Assembly (NCBI RefSeq): GCF_015163665.1
Contig: NZ_JADEUG010000001.1
Span: forward strand, 310,001-374,000
Direction of reading: 5' to 3'
Length of the DNA stretch: 64,000 bases
Source: Xenorhabdus sp. BG5
Lineage (GTDB): Bacteria > Pseudomonadota > Gammaproteobacteria > Enterobacterales > Enterobacteriaceae
The first letter of the stretch is position 1; every line of letters begins with the position of its first letter. The notes below the pieces were generated by a model. It ran no database searches and was not told the origin of the DNA. It worked only from the letters and a program-made list of their open reading frames with translations. This document shows positions 8,677-17,091 of this stretch, in pieces. The position numbers were made by a program, and so were the translations under genes.

Positions 8677-10026
8677 ATGTTAGGGTTGAATGCCCTTGAA
8701 CTCGCAAGGATACAATTTGCATTTACGGTTTCTTTTCACATCATTTTCCCAGCCATCACGATAGGCTTAGCGAGCTTTCTGGCAGTATTGGAAGGTTTAT
8801 GGCTTAAAACACGTAAGATGGACTACAAAACGTTATATCACTTCTGGTCAAAAATTTTCGCGGTTAATTTCGGTATGGGCGTGGTTTCTGGTTTGGTGAT
8901 GGCCTATCAATTCGGCACCAACTGGAGTTTCTTTTCTGATTTTGCCGGCTCTATTACCGGCCCGTTGTTGGTATATGAGGTACTGACCGCATTTTTCCTT
9001 GAGGCTGGATTCCTTGGCGTCATGCTGTTTGGCTGGCATCGGGTCGGAGAAAAACTACATTTTTTCTCAACCTGTATGGTGGCGCTCGGCACGATTATTT
9101 CGACATTCTGGATATTGGCCTCTAATAGCTGGATGCAGACACCACAAGGCCATGAAATTATAGATAATCAGGTTATTCCTGTTGATTGGCTCGCGGTGAT
9201 CTTCAATCCCTCTTTCCCCTATCGTCTACTGCATATGGGAACAGCGGCATTCCTGGCTTCAGCATTTTTCATTGCGGCTTCTGCTGCCTGGCATTTGCTG
9301 AAAGGCAATGATTCATCCGCTATGCGGAAAATGTTGTCAATGGCGATGTGGATGATCCTGATTATTGCCCCGTTGCAAGCCATCATTGGCGATATGCACG
9401 GATTGAATACATTAAAACATCAACCAGCTAAAGTCGCTGCCATGGAAGGTCATTGGGAAAACCATTCTGGTGAAGCCACCCCACTCATTTTATTTGGTAT
9501 TCCTAATCAGGAAGCGGAAGAGACACGTTATGCAATCAAGATCCCTTACCTTGCCAGCCTGATTCTGACACACAGTCTGGATAAGCAAGTTCCAGCACTG
9601 AAAGAATTTGCCCCAGAAGATCGCCCAAATGCTTTTATGGTGTTTTGGTCATTTCGCATCATGGTGGGATTAGGGATTTTGATGATTTTTGCTGGCATCT
9701 GGGGGTTATGGTTGCGTCATAAAAAGCGTCTGTATGAAACCCCGCTCTTTCTCCGCTTTATGCTCTTGATGGCGCCTTCTGGCCTTATCGCAATTCTGGC
9801 AGGCTGGTTCACCACAGAAATTGGCCGTCAACCGTGGGTCGTTTACGGCTTAATGCGCACTAAAGATGCGGTATCAGCACACGGTGAAATCCACATGAGC
9901 ATCAGCCTACTTATTTTCTTTGTTGTCTATGGAGCCGTATTCGGCGTGGGTTACGCCTATATGATGAAACTCATCCGTAAAGGCCTTCCACAAGTCCCAA
10001 ATAAGGAGTCAGTAAATGGGTATTGA
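8677..10026 (+). CDS. cioA: Cyanide-insensitive (bd-type) quinol oxidase subunit I
   Basis: A 449-residue inner-membrane haem subunit of a cytochrome bd-type terminal oxidase. Axial haem ligands are visible as His21 (SFHIIFP) and His186 (YRLLHMGT). The proton-path and haem-b595/d acids are Glu101 and Glu109 (EVLTAFFLEAGF), and the GRQPWVVYGLMRT block is intact. At 449 residues it is shorter than E. coli CydA (about 520) and lacks the long Q-loop insert, the feature that marks the CioA branch. It oxidises quinol and reduces oxygen without proton pumping, tolerating cyanide, sulfide or NO. An AGAGG ribosome-binding site precedes the ATG. First gene of an operon with cioB and a DUF2474 gene. Confidence 0.93.
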   Translation: MLGLNALELARIQFAFTVSFHIIFPAITIGLASFLAVLEGLWLKTRKMDYKTLYHFWSKIFAVNFGMGVVSGLVMAYQFGTNWSFFSDFAGSITGPLLVYEVLTAFFLEAGFLGVMLFGWHRVGEKLHFFSTCMVALGTIISTFWILASNSWMQTPQGHEIIDNQVIPVDWLAVIFNPSFPYRLLHMGTAAFLASAFFIAASAAWHLLKGNDSSAMRKMLSMAMWMILIIAPLQAIIGDMHGLNTLKHQPAKVAAMEGHWENHSGEATPLILFGIPNQEAEETRYAIKIPYLASLILTHSLDKQVPALKEFAPEDRPNAFMVFWSFRIMVGLGILMIFAGIWGLWLRHKKRLYETPLFLRFMLLMAPSGLIAILAGWFTTEIGRQPWVVYGLMRTKDAVSAHGEIHMSISLLIFFVVYGAVFGVGYAYMMKLIRKGLPQVPNKESVNGY

Positions 10027-11023
10027 TCTTCCTCTCATTTGGTTCCTGATCATTATATTTAGTACCATGATGTATATCGTGATGGATGGTTTTGATCTTG
10101 GAATCGGCATTTTATATCCAGCGATTAAGGCGCAATCCGATCGTGATTTGATGATGAATTCTGTTGCTCCCGTCTGGGATGGCAATGAAACCTGGCTGGT
10201 GCTGGGAGGCGCGGGGTTATTGGGTGCGTTTCCACTGGCTTATGCAGTCGTTTTGGATGCACTGGCAATTCCATTGACCATGATGTTATTAGGTTTGATA
10301 TTTCGTGGAGTTGCTTTTGAATTTCGGTTCAAAGCCACACCAAAGCACCAACATCTCTGGGATAAAGCATTTATTGCCGGTTCAATTCTTGCTACGTTTA
10401 TGCAAGGTATTGTCGTTGGGGCAGTTGTTGTCGGTTTTCCTGTCGAAAATCGTGTTTATATCGGTAACCATTTTGATTGGCTGGCTCCTTTTCCGCTGTT
10501 TTGTGGTATTGGACTCGTCATCGCTTATGCCTTATTGGGATGTGGTTGGCTGATAATGAAAACCGAAGGCCATCTGCAACAACAGATGTATCGTGTTCTG
10601 CCTCCCTTGACATTGCTGATGCTAGCCATCATTGCCATTATCAGTATTTGGACATCACTCGTACACTCAACGATTGCTGAGCGTTGGTTCAGTCTACCGA
10701 ATCTATTTTTCTTCATGCCCGTACCACTATTGGTATTGTGGTCAAGCTGGCAGCTATTGAAATCTCACCAAAACTCAAGCCATTACACCCCATTTTTGAC
10801 AGCACTGTTATTGATTTTCATGGGCTTTACTGGATTGGGGATCAGCATTTGGCCGAATATTATCCCTCCTTCTATTAGCTATGAAGAGGCCGCCTCCCCT
10901 CCTCAATCATTGGGCTTTATGCTGGTTGGTGCTCTGTTCATTATTCCGATAATTTTGACTTATACCTTTTGGAGTTATTATGTCTTTAGAGGAAAAATCA
11001 CCCATGAACAAGGCTACCATTAA
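10016..11023 (+). CDS. cioB: Cyanide-insensitive (bd-type) quinol oxidase subunit II
   Basis: A 335-residue integral membrane protein of the CydB/CioB family with about eight or nine hydrophobic segments. The signature near the N-terminus is MDGFDLGIGILYP, followed by VWDGNETWLV, both diagnostic. It pairs with subunit I in the oxidase. Its start overlaps the end of cioA by 11 bp, with an AAGGAG sequence just upstream, indicating translational coupling. Its own 3' end overlaps the small DUF2474 gene. Confidence 0.93.
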   Translation: MGIDLPLIWFLIIIFSTMMYIVMDGFDLGIGILYPAIKAQSDRDLMMNSVAPVWDGNETWLVLGGAGLLGAFPLAYAVVLDALAIPLTMMLLGLIFRGVAFEFRFKATPKHQHLWDKAFIAGSILATFMQGIVVGAVVVGFPVENRVYIGNHFDWLAPFPLFCGIGLVIAYALLGCGWLIMKTEGHLQQQMYRVLPPLTLLMLAIIAIISIWTSLVHSTIAERWFSLPNLFFFMPVPLLVLWSSWQLLKSHQNSSHYTPFLTALLLIFMGFTGLGISIWPNIIPPSISYEEAASPPQSLGFMLVGALFIIPIILTYTFWSYYVFRGKITHEQGYH

Positions 11024-11162
11024 AACAGCACCACAACGCCCTTCACTATGGAAGCGTTTGGGCTGGATGGTAACAATTTGGTTTTGCAGCGTATTGGCCT
11101 TATACGCCGTATCTACGTTATTCCGCGCGCTAATGACAATGGCGGGGATGAAGGTCAAGTGA
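11004..11162 (+). CDS. DUF2474 small membrane protein associated with CioAB
   Basis: A 52-residue protein with a basic N-terminus and a single transmembrane helix (WMVTIWFCSVLALYAVSTLF) ending in a short amphipathic tail. The SLWKRLGW entry and LFRALM exit fit DUF2474, a family found directly after cioB in proteobacteria and thought to be a small oxidase subunit like CydX. The longest frame starts at 10980, but the AGAGGA at about 10988 lies inside that extension and is placed for ATG 11004. The gene overlaps cioB by 20 bp in another frame, so it is easily missed by annotation. Confidence 0.85.
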   Translation: MNKATIKTAPQRPSLWKRLGWMVTIWFCSVLALYAVSTLFRALMTMAGMKVK

Positions 11163-11200
11163 TAACTCACTTTTTTAATAACTGACACGGTATTTGAATT

Positions 11201-11251
11201 AAGGTTTTAATCAGCAGAATAACAACCCATTGTTTAATTGATTAAAACCTT
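11201..11251 (+). terminator. 13-bp perfect inverted repeat after the cio operon
   Basis: Arms AAGGTTTTAATCA (11201-11213) and its exact complement (11239-11251) flank a 25-nt loop, about 40 bp after the last cio gene. AT-rich and without a good T-run, so its role as a terminator or mRNA end stabiliser is uncertain. Confidence 0.45.
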
Positions 11252-11375
11252 CTCTGGCAAGTTATATTTATAAAGCAGATCCATTTGAGTTAATAGATGA
11301 ATGATTAACCACGCCACCAAGATACCTTATTTTAGTTATTTTAAAGTTAAATATAGTAAATTCATGACAAAACGA

Positions 11376-11410
11376 TATCCCCCAGCCATAAAATTAACTG
11401 GGGGGGATTA
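11376..11410 (-). terminator. Terminator of phoH
   Basis: A stem of ATCCCCCAG with CTGGGGG(GG)AT around an AT-rich loop, followed on the minus strand by a TTTT run, lies about 45 bp beyond the phoH stop codon. It separates phoH from the convergent cio operon. Confidence 0.7.
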
Positions 11411-11452
11411 TTTCTTCACTGCGTGTCTACGCGATTTGAAATTTATTATCCA

Positions 11453-12238
11453 TCAACCATAAGCCATCAATGCTTTCTGGCATAATTTAGAGCGAATACA
11501 ATCTTGTTGAGAGAAATGGATCACACTGATAGCTTCGTCATCAGAAAACCGCTTCAATGCATCCATCAATCCTGATGTGATATTTGTTGGCAAATCACAC
11601 TGGCTAATATCACCATTTACAATCACGGTTACATTTTCTCCTAATCGCGTTAAAAACATTTTCATTTGATTAACGGTAACATTTTGCGCTTCATCGAGGA
11701 TCACAAATGCATTTTCAAATGTTCTTCCGCGCATATAGGCAAAAGGGGCAATTTCTACTTTGCCAATTTCAGGACGCAAACAATATTGCAAAAATGAAGT
11801 TCCCATGCGTTTTAATAACACGTCATAAACCGGACGGAAATAAGGAGCAAATTTCTCCGCCATATCTCCCGGCAGAAAACCAAGATCTTCTTCTGCCTGT
11901 AATACCGGACGCGTCACAATAATTTTATCAACTTCTTTATTGATTAAGGCATCGGCTGCCATCACGGCACTAACGTAGGTTTTGCCACAACCCGCTTCAC
12001 CACTGGCAATAATCAATTGCTTGTTATTGATCGCCCGCATATAGCGATACTGTGCTTCGCTGCGCGGCATAATTTCTGAAGTATCCCTGCTTTCACGCGC
12101 CATTCCGATAGCCTCCACACCTCCAAGCTGTACCAGTGAAGTGACATTATCGTTATCGTTATCCCGATAACGTGATTCCTTTTTTAACATTCTTCTAACT
12201 TCACGGCGAAATTTAATCACTGCTTTCTGTCTACCCAT
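11453..12238 (-). CDS. phoH: PhoH family ATPase
   Basis: A cytoplasmic P-loop ATPase of 261 residues from the start chosen here. Walker A is GEAGCGKT at about residues 80-87 and Walker B is FVILDEAQN. TRPVLQAEEDLGFLPGD, EIAPFAYMRGRTFENA and the CLRPEIGK block are near-identical to E. coli PhoH as I remember it. The longest frame begins 15 codons earlier, but the E. coli protein starts MGRQKAVIK and an AAGGTG ribosome-binding site precedes that ATG at 12238. PhoH is induced by phosphate starvation in E. coli; its biochemical role is thought to involve RNA. Upstream lies an unusual promoter, mini-ORF and terminator array. Confidence 0.9.
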   Translation of the reverse strand: MGRQKAVIKFRREVRRMLKKESRYRDNDNDNVTSLVQLGGVEAIGMARESRDTSEIMPRSEAQYRYMRAINNKQLIIASGEAGCGKTYVSAVMAADALINKEVDKIIVTRPVLQAEEDLGFLPGDMAEKFAPYFRPVYDVLLKRMGTSFLQYCLRPEIGKVEIAPFAYMRGRTFENAFVILDEAQNVTVNQMKMFLTRLGENVTVIVNGDISQCDLPTNITSGLMDALKRFSDDEAISVIHFSQQDCIRSKLCQKALMAYG

Positions 12239-12333
12239 AGTCGCACACCTTATCGTTAGCCTCACTTTGCGGTGTCTTAACATCGATGTTATTTATAGAT
12301 AGGAGCTCCCTTTTAAGCTCATTAATGGCCCAT

Positions 12334-12390
12334 AAAAAAACCGACGCTAAGATCGTCACTTTTTATCAGTGACATGATCTTAAGCGCCGG
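12334..12390 (-). terminator. Strong intrinsic terminator upstream of phoH (attenuator-like)
   Basis: On the minus strand the 5' arm (12390-12369) and 3' arm (12359-12341) pair over about 19 bp with two small bulges, the loop is 9 nt, and a run of seven T follows (12340-12334). It stands about 95 bp before the phoH start and would stop transcripts entering phoH from the promoter at 12482-12511. Confidence 0.85.
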
Positions 12391-12425
12391 CTCCTAACTG
12401 AGAATGCAATTTTAGTATCTGTCAT
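12366..12425 (-). CDS. Arginine-rich 19-residue leader ORF upstream of phoH
   Basis: The frame from ATG 12425 to TGA 12366-12368 encodes 19 residues ending VRSRRLRSCH. A GAGGA ribosome-binding site lies 6 nt before this ATG; two further in-frame ATGs (12431 and 12440) are less well placed. Four Arg codons (AGG, CGG, CGC, AGA) fall within six positions, and this segment is the 5' arm of the terminator, with the stop codon in the loop. That is the geometry of a ribosome-mediated attenuator: a ribosome in the last codons would block the terminator hairpin. Function is inferred. Confidence 0.5.
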   Translation of the reverse strand: MTDTKIAFSVRSRRLRSCH

Positions 12426-12481
12426 TAGCATTCCTCGCATCTTTCCGTTTTCTTTGGTGTAATCTAACGGACTATGATGTC

Positions 12482-12511
12482 AGTATAATGACAGTTTTTT
12501 ATTTATGACAA
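12482..12511 (-). promoter_or_regulatory. Sigma-70-type promoter for the phoH leader or a small RNA
   Basis: Reading the minus strand, TTGTCA (12511-12506) and TATACT (12487-12482) are 18 bp apart, close to consensus. The start point would be near 12475, giving a transcript of about 140 nt to the terminator at 12334. Confidence 0.6.
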
Positions 12512-12570
12512 GCTCAAAGGTTAAATTTTACTGAAACATCGTTTGATTTTTATTAGCAATATATTAACAA

Positions 12571-13593
12571 CTATATTTTACAATTACCTGCCAAGTGATA
12601 TCCCGCTTTTTTGGCTTCGGCTTCTGAGCGGAAGTAAATTGCGTTTTTATCTGCCACCGTTTTATAGCCAGCACAGTGTGAAAAATGATAAATCTGGCTA
12701 TTTTTATTTCCCTTAATTATCTCATTTTGCGCTATCTTTGATGGCGCCCTTTGGGTTGATATCTGGCTATTCCCTGCATACAAATTATTTTGCTTTGACG
12801 CACGGCTCTGCCCCTCTCCCCCTTTTTGCGATACTAAACCTTGGCCTGAATTTTTATGCCCTAATTGCCATTTTTTGCTGCCAGTCACAAATGGGTTATG
12901 GTGCCCCATAATCTTGGCGATTCGGTTATCTCTTTCACGCTCCCAGGCATCTACCGGATATTGACGATCCCATGCCATCATCAATTGTTGCTGTTGGCGT
13001 GACATAGTCAGATTATAACGGTCATGCATATAGAAATAGACTCTGGCAACCATGCCTTTTACTCTATCTCGTGGTTCAAACAGACGTGATTTAGAATCCA
13101 CCTTACTGCTACATGAGCCATACATATTCGGTGTGTTTCTAGCGAGCATTCCGTAACCAAAATTACTGCGATCACCGTTCACTTCACCAATTGATGGTGC
13201 CAGGTTATGCATGTCTGATTCGATCATGCGAAAGACAGGATCGGTCTCAACGCAGTTTTTCCGCCCACCATTCTGCCAACATTGACGCTGATGCCCAAAT
13301 ACCCAAGCGGGCACCATATGTTCCCATTCAATACGTGCAGCCCTTGTTTGCTGTGATCTAACGTGATAACCGCAAGAAGCCAGATCAACACGCCCACCAC
13401 TTTTGCCAACCCACTGCCAATCACAGCCACAATATAGTGTGCCTATGCCTGATTTTGTTTGTCCGTTATAAACATTTTTTCTTGATTCAACTTTAGCTTG
13501 TTCGAAGCTGGTCGGTGCACTCCATGCATGAAAAGAGAGCGTTAACCCAAAAACCAAAAGATAACGTGCCAACTGGCCTATTTTACTATTCAA
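12571..13593 (-). CDS. endA: Exported endonuclease I with C-terminal Ada-like metal-binding tail
   Basis: A 340-residue periplasmic or secreted nuclease. The signal peptide ends near residue 25 (AWSA/PTS). The endonuclease I domain (about 27-230) contains the beta-beta-alpha-Me core EWEHMVPAWVFG, several paired cysteines, and HNLAPSIGEVNGDRSN. E. coli EndA is about 235 residues; here a low-complexity Ser/Gln/Asn linker (about 235-295) joins a C-terminal segment of about 45 residues (IYHFSHCAGYKTVADKNAIYF ... EAEAKKAGY) resembling the zinc-binding part of Ada or a surface/DNA-anchoring module. It degrades double-stranded DNA nonspecifically. The extra tail occurs in other Gammaproteobacteria; its role here is unknown. 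Confidence 0.88.
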   Translation of the reverse strand: MNSKIGQLARYLLVFGLTLSFHAWSAPTSFEQAKVESRKNVYNGQTKSGIGTLYCGCDWQWVGKSGGRVDLASCGYHVRSQQTRAARIEWEHMVPAWVFGHQRQCWQNGGRKNCVETDPVFRMIESDMHNLAPSIGEVNGDRSNFGYGMLARNTPNMYGSCSSKVDSKSRLFEPRDRVKGMVARVYFYMHDRYNLTMSRQQQQLMMAWDRQYPVDAWERERDNRIAKIMGHHNPFVTGSKKWQLGHKNSGQGLVSQKGGEGQSRASKQNNLYAGNSQISTQRAPSKIAQNEIIKGNKNSQIYHFSHCAGYKTVADKNAIYFRSEAEAKKAGYHLAGNCKI

Positions 13594-13872
13594 AATAATA
13601 CCTATTTACCTATTGTGCATAACATCCATCTATTATCCTGCCTGACAATACCCTAAAATGACAAATATTATTCGTCGCGTTCCCTTTAACGATTAGGAAA
13701 ACATCAACACATTATTTAATGTAATTGATAATAATATGATTTAATCCACCGATTAACATATTTTATTGGCACATTAAGCAATAAAATATTAAGTTTATTA
13801 AACTATTGATCTCTGTTTATTTGGATAATATTAAGACACTTCTTCAATATTTAATTGAATTTAGTAGGATAA

Positions 13873-14055
13873 ATGACCATTAGCACTAAAACTGAACAAC
13901 TTGAGCAAGAATTACTGGACGTTGTAAAGAAATATTCAGGGAATGAAGAGGTGACTGTCATTACCACTAACAGTTCAGAAAACAATTTACAAATTCAGGT
14001 TATTATTGCCGGTAAGAATCAGTTAGATATTACGCTGAATTCGTTTCCTGATTAA
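13873..14055 (+). CDS. 60-residue hypothetical protein
   Basis: A small acidic soluble protein with a predicted N-terminal helix (EQLEQELLDVVKKY) followed by two beta-strand-like segments (EEVTVITTN, LQIQVIIAG). It has no signal peptide, membrane helix or recognisable motif. A TAGGAT ribosome-binding site and a good terminator at 14091 support it as a genuine gene. It diverges from endA and converges on the uspF pair. I do not recognise the family. Confidence 0.65.
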   Translation: MTISTKTEQLEQELLDVVKKYSGNEEVTVITTNSSENNLQIQVIIAGKNQLDITLNSFPD

Positions 14056-14090
14056 CCGAAATTTTCTCTGTAGATTGCCATAACCCCAAA

Positions 14091-14121
14091 TAAACCGTGC
14101 TATGTTCAAGCACGGTTTTTA
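14091..14121. terminator. Bidirectional terminator between the small gene and the uspF-like pair
   Basis: A 9-bp stem (AAACCGTGC / GCACGGTTT) with a 9-nt loop and T-rich flanks on both strands lies between convergent genes. Confidence 0.85.
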
Positions 14122-14142
14122 ACTTTATCCAGATGCAGTCAG

Positions 14143-14580
14143 TTATCTCACAACTAAAACAGAGATATTGGCATATCCTACAATGCCCGACGCATTTGAA
14201 CCCAGCAAGTGAGTTGAGATATCTGGCCGACGAGATCCGACAATAATCAAATCTGCATTAATCTCACGCGCGGTAGACAACACCTTATCCCGTGGAGAGC
14301 CGAAGGCAACAGAGAATGATATCCTATCTTTAGGTACATCAATTCGTTCTACGACTTTTTTCAGTTCCTCTTCAGAATTCGCTATTGCTTTTTTGGCAAA
14401 AGCACTCAATAAATCATAGTGGTAACTATAATTCACGGAAAATCGGGAAATATCTGGCACAGAGTGAAAAAGATGAACCTTTGCATTAGATATTTTTGCT
14501 AAATATTCAGCATGTTTGATTGCATTATCAGTTAATATATCTTCCGCAATATCAATTGGAACTAAAATCGTATTATACAT
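14143..14580 (-). CDS. Universal stress protein, UspF type (copy 1)
   Basis: A 145-residue single-domain UspA-fold protein. The start YNTILVPIDI and the nucleotide-binding motif GSRRPDISTHLLGSN (G-2x-G-9x-G(S/N) type) match the ATP-binding UspF/UspG branch of E. coli. UspF-type proteins are dimeric, bind ATP and influence adhesion and stress survival. It lies 92 bp after a close paralogue on the same strand, a tandem duplication with roughly half of the residues identical by eye. The gap is long enough for its own promoter. Confidence 0.9.
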   Translation of the reverse strand: MYNTILVPIDIAEDILTDNAIKHAEYLAKISNAKVHLFHSVPDISRFSVNYSYHYDLLSAFAKKAIANSEEELKKVVERIDVPKDRISFSVAFGSPRDKVLSTAREINADLIIVGSRRPDISTHLLGSNASGIVGYANISVLVVR

Positions 14581-14672
14581 ACATACTCCCCTGTAATCGG
14601 ATATAACCGTTAGCTATTGAACATCAGTTAAAAGCAGTAAAATCAACAAATTATCATTTTCACTACCAATAA

Positions 14673-15107
14673 TTATCGCACTACTAATACAGATGTTTTT
14701 GCATATCTGACAACTCCAGAAGAGTTGGAACCCAACAAATGAGTCGTGATATTAGGTCGTCTTGAACCGATAACAATCAAATCAGCGCCAATTTCATCCG
14801 CTGTAGCAGTAATTTCATCTCTTGGTGAACCGAATGCAATCGAATAGGAGATCTGACGATTTGGTAACTCAATGGAATCAACCAGCTTTTTTAAGTCCTG
14901 TTCTGCCTTGATAGTCGCCTTGTCCTTAATTTCCATATAGCCTAGTGCATAAGCATTAATAATCGCCGATGAAATGGGTAATACATGTAAAAAATGTAAT
15001 TTGGCCCCTGTTTCCCTGGCGATTTTAAGAGCGCAGTCAACTGCCTTGTTGGTGAGATCTTCTTCTGAAATATCTACTGGTACTAAAATAGTTTTGTACA
15101 TATGCAC
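14673..15107 (-). CDS. Universal stress protein, UspF type (copy 2)
   Basis: A 144-residue paralogue of the preceding gene product with the same layout: YKTILVPVDIS at the N-terminus, AFGSPRDEI in the middle, and the ATP loop GSRRPNITTHLLGSN before the final SVLVVR strand. An alternative start two codons later (ATG 15101) matches the usual MYKTILVP beginning better, and a GGAG element upstream is compatible with either. Upstream member of the tandem pair. Confidence 0.9.
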   Translation of the reverse strand: MHMYKTILVPVDISEEDLTNKAVDCALKIARETGAKLHFLHVLPISSAIINAYALGYMEIKDKATIKAEQDLKKLVDSIELPNRQISYSIAFGSPRDEITATADEIGADLIVIGSRRPNITTHLLGSNSSGVVRYAKTSVLVVR

Positions 15108-15231
15108 GCTCCTACTTATCGAAATACCAAGTTATCCTGATTTCTTTTAGTATATTGAAATAAGGATAACTTACTGTGAGTCATCTAACACCTAAAACAT
15201 GTTAGCGCCTATTCAAATTCATGGATAGGGA

Positions 15232-16488
15232 TTAGCCCGATAAACCCATAAACATCCCTGCAATCGTTGCGCTCATAAGGTTAGATAAAGTCGCTGCCAG
15301 TAATGCTCTAACACCAAGTCGGGCGATATCTGCTGTCCGTTCAGGGACGACTGAGATAAATGCCCCGACCACAACGGCAATTGAACCAAAGTTGGCAAAA
15401 CCACAAAGAGCAAATGAGATAACAGCAATGGTTTTAGCATCCAAAACCACTATCGGATCGTTTAAATAGGAAGAGAAGTTCACATAAGCCACAAATTCGT
15501 TAATTGCCAGCTTCTGCCCAATCAAGCTCCCAGCTAAATCCGCATGTTCCCAATTAACGCCCATAATGTAGGCTAATGGTAAAAAAAGATAACCAAACAA
15601 CTTCTCCAAACTTATACCTTGCCAGCCCAACATCTCACCAAAACCACCAATAAGGCCATTAATTAACGCTATCAGGGCAACAAAAGTCATGACTACCGTT
15701 GCTACGCCAACCGCGATCTTTAGTCCCAACATAGCACCACCCGCGGCGGCTTCGATAATGCTGGCAGGCCGTTTTTCACTAAATGAAATGTGTTCAAATT
15801 GGACTTGTGAAGGCTCTATCGCAGGGCTGAGTAAACGAGCAAATAAAATACCACCAGGGATCGCCATCAATGATGCAGCCAGAAGATATTCTATCGGGAC
15901 ACCTAATCCGGCATATCCAACCAGCATCGAACCAGCAATTGATGCCATGCCGCTGCACATCACTGTGAAAAGCTCATTGCGATTCATTTTGTTAACAAAG
16001 GGTCTTAAAACGGCCGGTAGTTCATTTTGCCCAAGGAATATTGTTGTTACTGCGGCAAAAGCTTCTATTTTGCTAATTCTCATCGCTTTCTGGAACGCAT
16101 ATCCCAAGATATTAATAATCCATTTCATGATACCAAGATAATAGAGAATCGATATTAGTGAAGTAATAAAAATTATTGCTGGCAAAACTTGAAATGCAAA
16201 AATAAACCCTGCACCGTCAAACAACTCATTCATTTTAGGGCCAACTAAACTGCCAAAGATAAATGAACCTCCTGCTGAGCTGTAAGAAATAACGGCATTG
16301 ACGCCATTAGCCACATTATTAATCAACCATTTCCCAGCAGGGATATAAAGCATAATCGCCCCAAGCGCTATTTGGAGAAATAATGCAGCCCCTACTGTAG
16401 GTAAGTTGATTCTTTTTTTATTGACTGAGAATATATAACCGATAGAAAGCAATATCACCACACCCAATAAGCTGCGTAAAATATCCAT
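15232..16488 (-). CDS. NupC-family concentrative nucleoside transporter
   Basis: A 418-residue inner-membrane protein of the CNT family, which imports nucleosides with protons. Diagnostic blocks are FGSLVGPKMNELFDGAGFIFAF, TIFLGQNELPA, MASIAGSMLVGYAGLGVP and CGFANFGSIA, which form the substrate and cation sites. It most resembles the NupX/PsuT (YeiM/YeiJ) subgroup of E. coli, whose members take purine nucleosides or pseudouridine. The longer frame uses a TTG 10 codons upstream; the ATG at 16488 with an AGGAA ribosome-binding site and the MDILRS beginning matches relatives. Monocistronic. Confidence 0.9.
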   Translation of the reverse strand: MDILRSLLGVVILLSIGYIFSVNKKRINLPTVGAALFLQIALGAIMLYIPAGKWLINNVANGVNAVISYSSAGGSFIFGSLVGPKMNELFDGAGFIFAFQVLPAIIFITSLISILYYLGIMKWIINILGYAFQKAMRISKIEAFAAVTTIFLGQNELPAVLRPFVNKMNRNELFTVMCSGMASIAGSMLVGYAGLGVPIEYLLAASLMAIPGGILFARLLSPAIEPSQVQFEHISFSEKRPASIIEAAAGGAMLGLKIAVGVATVVMTFVALIALINGLIGGFGEMLGWQGISLEKLFGYLFLPLAYIMGVNWEHADLAGSLIGQKLAINEFVAYVNFSSYLNDPIVVLDAKTIAVISFALCGFANFGSIAVVVGAFISVVPERTADIARLGVRALLAATLSNLMSATIAGMFMGLSG

Positions 16489-17047
16489 GATTACATTCCT
16501 ATTTTTTAGCCAGCCCAAAAAAGAACGAATATATTGCTAAGTTTTTTCAGGCTGGCATTTATTTTATTATAATTTTGGATAAAAATTTGGATGGAATTTA
16601 TTGTGTTTTATTCATAACTGAATAAAAGGGTCTCGCCTAATAATCTGCAATATCTGTTTTTCTCGATTTGCCATATCATGTCCTTACTCATGTTTGAACA
16701 TGACAGCTTTTTATTTCATCGTTGCGTGACAGTAAAGTTTATTTATGTAGTTTATTGTCATTGTGAGAAAGTGATCGTAAGCCATATGAAAAAGCATTTA
16801 CTCACGATAAATGTGACAGAAATAACAACATTAATAATGAAAATTTACTCAAGGAAAGGATTTTATACCAATTAATCGAACATATAATGTTTTATATTGT
16901 GATAATAACTGTAAAAACAATCAGATGCATAAAACGCAAAATTAAACCAACATCTGTTTGTTTTTCTATTATTTTTGATTTTTGGGCAATTAGAGAATGG
17001 TTTGTTACATCGAACGATGATTTATCTCACAACCCCTGATTGATTAT
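16489..17047. other. Gene-free AT-rich stretch upstream of the nucleoside transporter
   Basis: No supportable gene. A 65-codon plus-strand frame here lacks a ribosome-binding site and normal composition. TGTGA-type half-sites occur around 16730-16820, but no full CRP palindrome is convincing. Confidence 0.4.
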
Positions 17048-17073
17048 CACTCCACCTTTGAACAGGTGGAGTG
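17048..17073 (-). terminator. Hairpin after the ADP-ribosyltransferase gene
   Basis: A perfect 10-bp stem (CACTCCACCT with its complement) and a 6-nt loop lie about 20 bp past the stop codon at 17092. The T-run on the minus strand is interrupted, so termination may be partial. Confidence 0.65.
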
Positions 17074-17091
17074 AAGTTAAATTGAACACGA

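Noticed and set aside
16678-16875. 65-codon plus-strand frame in the gap upstream of the nucleoside transporter
   Set aside because: No ribosome-binding site, odd composition, no family features.
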